From NCBI GenBank assembly GCA_947178685.1, contig CAMWZE010000115.1:1-5849 (forward strand): DNA of 5,849 nucleotides. The letters are read 5' to 3'. The stretch's first letter is position 1. Each line of letters starts with the position of its first letter. This document shows positions 5,355-5,849 of this stretch, in pieces. The translations under genes were made by a program, and so were the position numbers. Source of the DNA: an uncultured Porphyromonadaceae bacterium (lineage in GTDB: Bacteria; Bacteroidota; Bacteroidia; Bacteroidales; Muribaculaceae). The notes beneath the pieces are model-generated. The model did no database searches and was not told where the DNA came from. It was given only the letters and a program-made list of their open reading frames with translations.

Positions 5355-5849
5355 ATGAGCAGATTAGTAGCAATAGTAGGGCGGCCGAATGTGGGTAAAT
5401 CCACACTCTTCAACCGTTTGACGCAGTCCCGCAAGGCAATTGTCGACGACACTGCGGGCACCACACGCGACCGCCAGTATGGTATGGTCGACTGGTGTGG
5501 ACAGGAGTTTTCTATCGTCGACACCGGCGGCTGGGTGGTCAATTCCGAGGATATTTTCGAGGAGGAGATCAACAAGCAGGTGCAGATAGCCATTGAGGAG
5601 GCTGATGTGATCCTCTTCGTGGTTGACGCATCCAATGGCGTCACCGATCTTGATGATCAGGTGGCGGCAATCCTACGCCGTTCGAAGAAACCGGTTATCC
5701 TCGTAGCCAATAAGGAGGATAAAGGCGACGCACGTTTCAATATTCCGGAGTTCTACTCTCTTGGCTTGGGCGATCCCGTCGAGGTGTCGTCGGCCAACGG
5801 CAGTGGCACAGGCGAGCTTCTCGACAAGATCATAGCCGACATGCCGGAG
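5355..5849 (+). CDS. der: GTPase Der (EngA), N-terminal part
   Basis: The first 165 codons of der run off the window end with no stop. Der has two tandem GTPase domains plus a KH-like domain and acts in 50S assembly; only the first GTPase domain is present here. Visible motifs are G1 GRPNVGKS (9-16), the Der-typical TAGTTRDR (33-40), G3 DTGG (56-59), G4 NKED (119-122) and G5 SSANG (145-149), followed by [17 protein letters not shown] and the DTGG form of G3 distinguish it from the neighbouring Era. It starts 6 bases after the era stop. No truncation other than the window edge is seen. Confidence 0.97.
   Translation, partial: MSRLVAIVGRPNVGKSTLFNRLTQSRKAIVDDTAGTTRDRQYGMVDWCGQEFSIVDTGGWVVNSEDIFEEEINKQVQIAIEEADVILFVVDASNGVTDLDDQVAAILRRSKKPVILVANKEDKGDARFNIPEFYSLGLGDPVEVSSANGSGTGELLDKIIADMPE

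Overview
The window looks like a piece of a Bacteroidales chromosome, most plausibly Muribaculaceae or a close relative. Three things point there. Two promoters carry the Bacteroidetes -7 signature TAnnTTTG. None of the starts has a recognisable Shine-Dalgarno sequence. The core block reads tRNA-Arg, DUF177, rpmF, fabH, era, der, with fabH directly after rpmF and no plsX between them. The family placement is inference from protein flavour and composition, not from a search.

The left part (1-2217) is AT-richer and looks like accessory or variable DNA. It holds the C-terminal end of a calcineurin-like metallophosphoesterase (+ strand, cut by the window edge). Convergent to it is a complete minus-strand ATPase of the archaeal-ATPase/DUF234 type with a C-terminal nuclease-like domain. 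This ATPase appears to be expressed from a promoter only a few bases before its ATG, so its start is set at 1745. Between it and the tRNA lie about 470 bases without a gene. That stretch contains a 9-bp inverted repeat, an exact two-copy 33-bp tandem repeat and, near its right end, a strong Bacteroidetes-type promoter.

The right part (2218-5849) is core and GC-richer. It starts with tRNA-Arg(CCU), flanked by two stem-loops, and runs into the DUF177 (YceD-like) protein, ribosomal protein L32 and FabH. A long stem-loop terminator follows fabH. After a 180-base leader come the GTPases Era and Der, the latter truncated by the window end. These genes combine translation (tRNA, L32), ribosome assembly (DUF177, Era, Der) and initiation of fatty acid synthesis (FabH), an association known from many bacteria.

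I found no clear new multi-gene system. The points most worth checking are the tandem repeat, the era leader that is open in frame with era back through the terminator, the hairpin-flanked tRNA at the head of an mRNA operon, the unusual C-terminus of the DUF177 protein, and the solitary ATPase/nuclease-like gene.
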